Assembly (NCBI GenBank): GCA_900770845.1 | Contig: CAAGLS010000017.1 | Coordinates: 1-34,298, forward strand | DNA: 34,298 nt | Direction: 5' to 3' | Origin: an uncultured Prevotella sp. | Lineage (GTDB): Bacteria > Bacteroidota > Bacteroidia > Bacteroidales > Bacteroidaceae | Shown: piece after piece, positions 32,478-34,298 of the stretch | Position numbering within the stretch: position 1 is the first letter of the stretch | Layout: the number at the start of each line of letters is the position of its first letter | The notes under the pieces: generated by a model | Told to the model about the DNA's origin: nothing | The model's input: the letters and a program-made list of their open reading frames with translations, nothing else | The model's database searches: none | Made by a program: the position numbers and the translations under genes

Positions 32478-33647
32478 TTAGCCCTGCGCCTCCTCCTTTT
32501 TGAAGATGCGGTCGATGATCATGGCGATGGCCCCGTCGCCCGTGACGTTGCAGGCCGTGCCGAAGGAGTCCATGGCTATGTAGAGCGCGATCATCAGCGC
32601 CTGGTCCTCCTTGCCGAATCCCAAGATCATCTGCAGCGGAGCCAGGGCGGCCATGATGCACCCACCGGGAACGCCCGGGCCAGCCACCGCCATGATGGCC
32701 AGCATGAGGATGAAATTGAGGAACAAGGCCGGGTCGTGGGGCATGCCATTGAGCAGGCAGATGGTCAGGGCGCACGCCGTGATCTTCATGGCGGAGCCCG
32801 ACATGTGGATGGTGGCGCAGAGCGGAATCACAAAGCCCGCTATCTTCTCGCTCACCTTGTTGCGCAGCGTGTTGCGGAGCGTCACGGGTATCGTGGCGGC
32901 CGACGAGCTCGTGCCCAACGCCGTGAGGTAGGCGGGCAGCATGTTGAGCAGCGAGCGGATGGGGTTGCGCCTCGCCACGGCCCCCGCGATGAGGTACTGG
33001 TAGAGCAGGATGAAAATGTGGAGCACGAATATCACCACGATGATCTGGGCAAACACCACGATGATGCGGTAGGCCTTGCCCGTGAAGGTCATGTTGAGGA
33101 AGATGCCGAAGATGTACAAGGGAAGCAGCGGGATGATGGCCACGTTGATGGTCTTGACAATCACCTCCTGGAAATCGGCGAACACCGACTTCAGCGTCGC
33201 CAGACTGCCGTAGGCGATGGCCAGTCCGCACGTGAAGGCGAACACCAAGGCCGTCATCACGTCGAACATGGGCGGGATGGCGATGGTGAAGAATGGCTGC
33301 AGGTCATCGCCCGAGGGCGGCGCAACGCCCAACGACGACGACACCATCGACGGGAAGAGCCACGACCCCGCACCGTAGGCCAACAGCCCCGCGAAGACAG
33401 TGTCCACGTAGGCGATCACCACCGTCGCCAAGAGCAGCCGCCCCGCGTTGCGCCCGATGTCGCCAATGGCCGGGGTGACCAGTCCCACGATGAGCAGCGG
33501 AATCAGGAAGCCCAAGAAGTTGCCGAAGATGGAGTTGAACGTCACGAAGACGCGCACCCACGGAGCCGTGAGCACGTTGCCGAGAACCACGCCCAAGACG
33601 ATGGCGATGAGGATGCGCGGTAATAGACCTATTCTGATTTTCTTCAT
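32478..33647 (-). CDS. Dicarboxylate/amino acid:cation symporter (DAACS, SLC1-like)
   Basis: A 389-residue inner-membrane transporter of the GltP/DctA/SstT family with about eight TM helices. Family hallmarks are LGTSSSAATIPVTL (serine-rich HP1 loop), TIHMSGSAMK (the NMDGT-region equivalent in TM7), AGPGVPGG (HP2), and DSFGTACNVTGD near the C-terminus, which carries the substrate- and cation-binding Asp/Asn residues. Expected role: Na+- or H+-driven uptake of serine/threonine, glutamate/aspartate or C4-dicarboxylates. The sequence alone does not fix the substrate. It stands alone, flanked on both sides by mirrored A/C repeat arms, with a good promoter and a 22-bp repeat array upstream. Confidence 0.94.
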   Translation of the reverse strand: MKKIRIGLLPRILIAIVLGVVLGNVLTAPWVRVFVTFNSIFGNFLGFLIPLLIVGLVTPAIGDIGRNAGRLLLATVVIAYVDTVFAGLLAYGAGSWLFPSMVSSSLGVAPPSGDDLQPFFTIAIPPMFDVMTALVFAFTCGLAIAYGSLATLKSVFADFQEVIVKTINVAIIPLLPLYIFGIFLNMTFTGKAYRIIVVFAQIIVVIFVLHIFILLYQYLIAGAVARRNPIRSLLNMLPAYLTALGTSSSAATIPVTLRNTLRNKVSEKIAGFVIPLCATIHMSGSAMKITACALTICLLNGMPHDPALFLNFILMLAIMAVAGPGVPGGCIMAALAPLQMILGFGKEDQALMIALYIAMDSFGTACNVTGDGAIAMIIDRIFKKEEAQG

Positions 33648-33676
33648 TTCTCTGTAAGTTGTAAGATAGATGTCTG

Positions 33677-33708
33677 CAAATTTACATCAACCTTTTGAGA
33701 TAAGCAAG
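33677..33708 (-). promoter_or_regulatory. Promoter of the symporter gene
   Basis: On the minus strand -7 TAAATTTG (33677-33684) followed by C, 20-nt spacer, and -33-like CTTG (33705-33708). The ATG is 29 nt downstream. Confidence 0.65.
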
Positions 33709-33778
33709 CAAATGCCCAACAATTTCTCAGAAAAACAGCCGCAACCGCCTGCCAAACTTCTGTGTCGGCCATCGCATA

Positions 33779-33843
33779 GTTGTGTGACAACTGTCACACA
33801 ACAATAGAACAACCGCCACACAGCAATGGAACAACCGTCAAAG
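33779..33843. repeat. Array 3: palindrome and 22-bp tandem units upstream of the symporter
   Basis: GTTGTGTGACA-AC-TGTCACACAAC (33779-33802) is a perfect 11-bp inverted repeat. From 33788 a 22-bp period is visible (33788-33809, 33810-33831, then a partial unit from 33832), each unit starting CAAC(T/C)G(T/C)CA or a close variant. It shares the core TGTGACAACTGTCACA with array 1. Confidence 0.8.
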
Positions 33844-33977
33844 ACCCACCCCTAACCCCTCCCCAAAAGGAGGGGGAGACCCAATCGCCCCACAATGAAT
33901 GTACACGAAGACGGGCATCCGCTGCAGGGGCCGTGCCTTGCGCCGGCCCTAAAAAGATGTTTGACCGCTTATTATAT
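33840..33977. repeat. Right C/A repeat arm flanking the symporter gene
   Basis: C inverted (33840-33891: AAGACCCACC, hairpin, GACCCAATCGCCCC) then A forward (33923-33952), continuing with AGATGTTTGACCGCTTATT. It mirrors the left arm, where the A segment continues outward with AAAATGTTCGACCGCT. Confidence 0.8.
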
Positions 33978-34003
33978 ATAGGTATTAGGATATAGCCCAA
34001 CCA

Positions 34004-34149
34004 TGGGTGCGCGCAGCTTGCAGCCGCAGCAGCCTCGAAGAGGCGGCCTCTCTCTAACCCCGGGCAAGCGTAGCGCAGCCCGGGGGTTGTGGTCTCAACT
34101 GTGGACGGGACTCAGCGCCTCGAAGACGCGCGAAGCACACTGTGCGCAT
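34004..34149 (+). repeat. Dispersed repeat D, copy 2 (146 bp)
   Basis: Nearly identical to 31974-32119 in order, length and internal hairpins. Changes include AACCCCGGGC/GCCCGGGGG, which gives a more perfect stem than copy 1. Confidence 0.9.
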
Positions 34150-34175
34150 GCTCATATCTCTCGCAAAGCCGCAAA

Positions 34176-34228
34176 GAAAGACCCACCCCCAACCTCTCCC
34201 TAAAAGGGAGGGGAACCCAAATCGCCCC
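34176..34228 (-). repeat. Dispersed repeat C, copy 4
   Basis: Inverted C element: AAAGACCCACCCCCAACC, hairpin CTCCC-TAAAA-GGGAG, then AATCGCCCC. It lies between D copies 2 and 3. Confidence 0.8.
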
Positions 34229-34241
34229 AGACTACGGATTA

Positions 34242-34298
34242 TGGGTGCGCGCAGCTTGCAGCCGCAATAGCCTCGAAGAGGCGGTCTCTCTCTAACCC
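34242..34298 (+). repeat. Dispersed repeat D, copy 3 (cut by window end)
   Basis: Matches the first 57 bp of D copies 1 and 2 (TGGGTGCGCGCAGCTTGCAG through CTCTCTCTAACCC) and runs off the window. No coding sequence is supported from 33648 to the end. Confidence 0.85.

Noticed and set aside
32271..33623. 450-codon open frame on the plus strand
   Set aside because: Antisense to the symporter, starting in repeats; highly charged low-complexity product.
31974..34298. Possible IS element bounded by repeat D
   Set aside because: No transposase is encoded between copies, D copies are in direct orientation, and the enclosed gene is an ordinary symporter.

Overview
The window looks like a chromosome segment of an anaerobic Bacteroidetes, most likely a Prevotellaceae (Prevotella-type) species with a fairly GC-rich genome. 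Three things support this. Nine genes are preceded by the Bacteroidetes -7 promoter motif TAnnTTTG, always followed by C. Two exported proteins end in the short C-terminal tail common in Prevotella secreted proteins. The gene content is also typical: KorAB ferredoxin oxidoreductase, PCMD/calycin-like surface proteins, a C10 (interpain-like) protease and a NagB-PIG-L fusion.

Layout. 1-224: 5' end of an AAA-ATPase-like gene leaving the window. 340-2391: GH20 hexosaminidase with a C-terminal discoidin-like domain. 2786-6363: a three-gene cell-envelope unit (PCMD lipoprotein, outer-membrane barrel, calycin-like/PCMD secreted protein) behind lgt (6398-7252) and ychF (7382-8485). 8628-10760: divergent patatin with a C-terminal beta-barrel. 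10874-14236: a 58-residue protein and a large C10 cysteine protease. 14409-19040: an amino-sugar cluster transcribed leftward (GH20, nagB, NagB-like/PIG-L fusion). 19484-22395: korA-korB. 22878-24089: pncB. 24712-29548: a tripartite efflux operon (TolC, MacA-like adaptor, MacB-like ATPase and permease). 30040-31960: a type II restriction-modification pair (C5 methyltransferase overlapping an unrecognised probable endonuclease). 32478-33647: a dicarboxylate/amino-acid:cation symporter inside a field of dispersed repeats that runs off the window end.

How the genes fit together. The two GH20 enzymes would release GlcNAc outside the cytoplasm. NagB converts GlcN-6-P to Fru-6-P, and the PIG-L domain is a candidate deacetylase. 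The fused NagB-like domain has lost three of the four key NagB residues, so it is probably not a deaminase. Lgt would lipidate proteins such as the adjacent PCMD lipoprotein.

Most notable non-coding signals. (1) Three tandem arrays with an exact 22-bp period lie 100-145 bp upstream of the start codons of the two GH20 genes and the symporter; two of them share the palindromic core TGACAACTGTCA. (2) Dispersed repeat families (called A, B, C and D here) are concentrated around the symporter, including mirrored A/C arms on both sides of it and a 146-bp D element present twice plus a third copy cut by the window end. (3) Two identical 8-bp-stem hairpins lie near a 16-bp tandem repeat downstream of pncB. 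No rRNA, tRNA, CRISPR array or insertion sequence was recognised.
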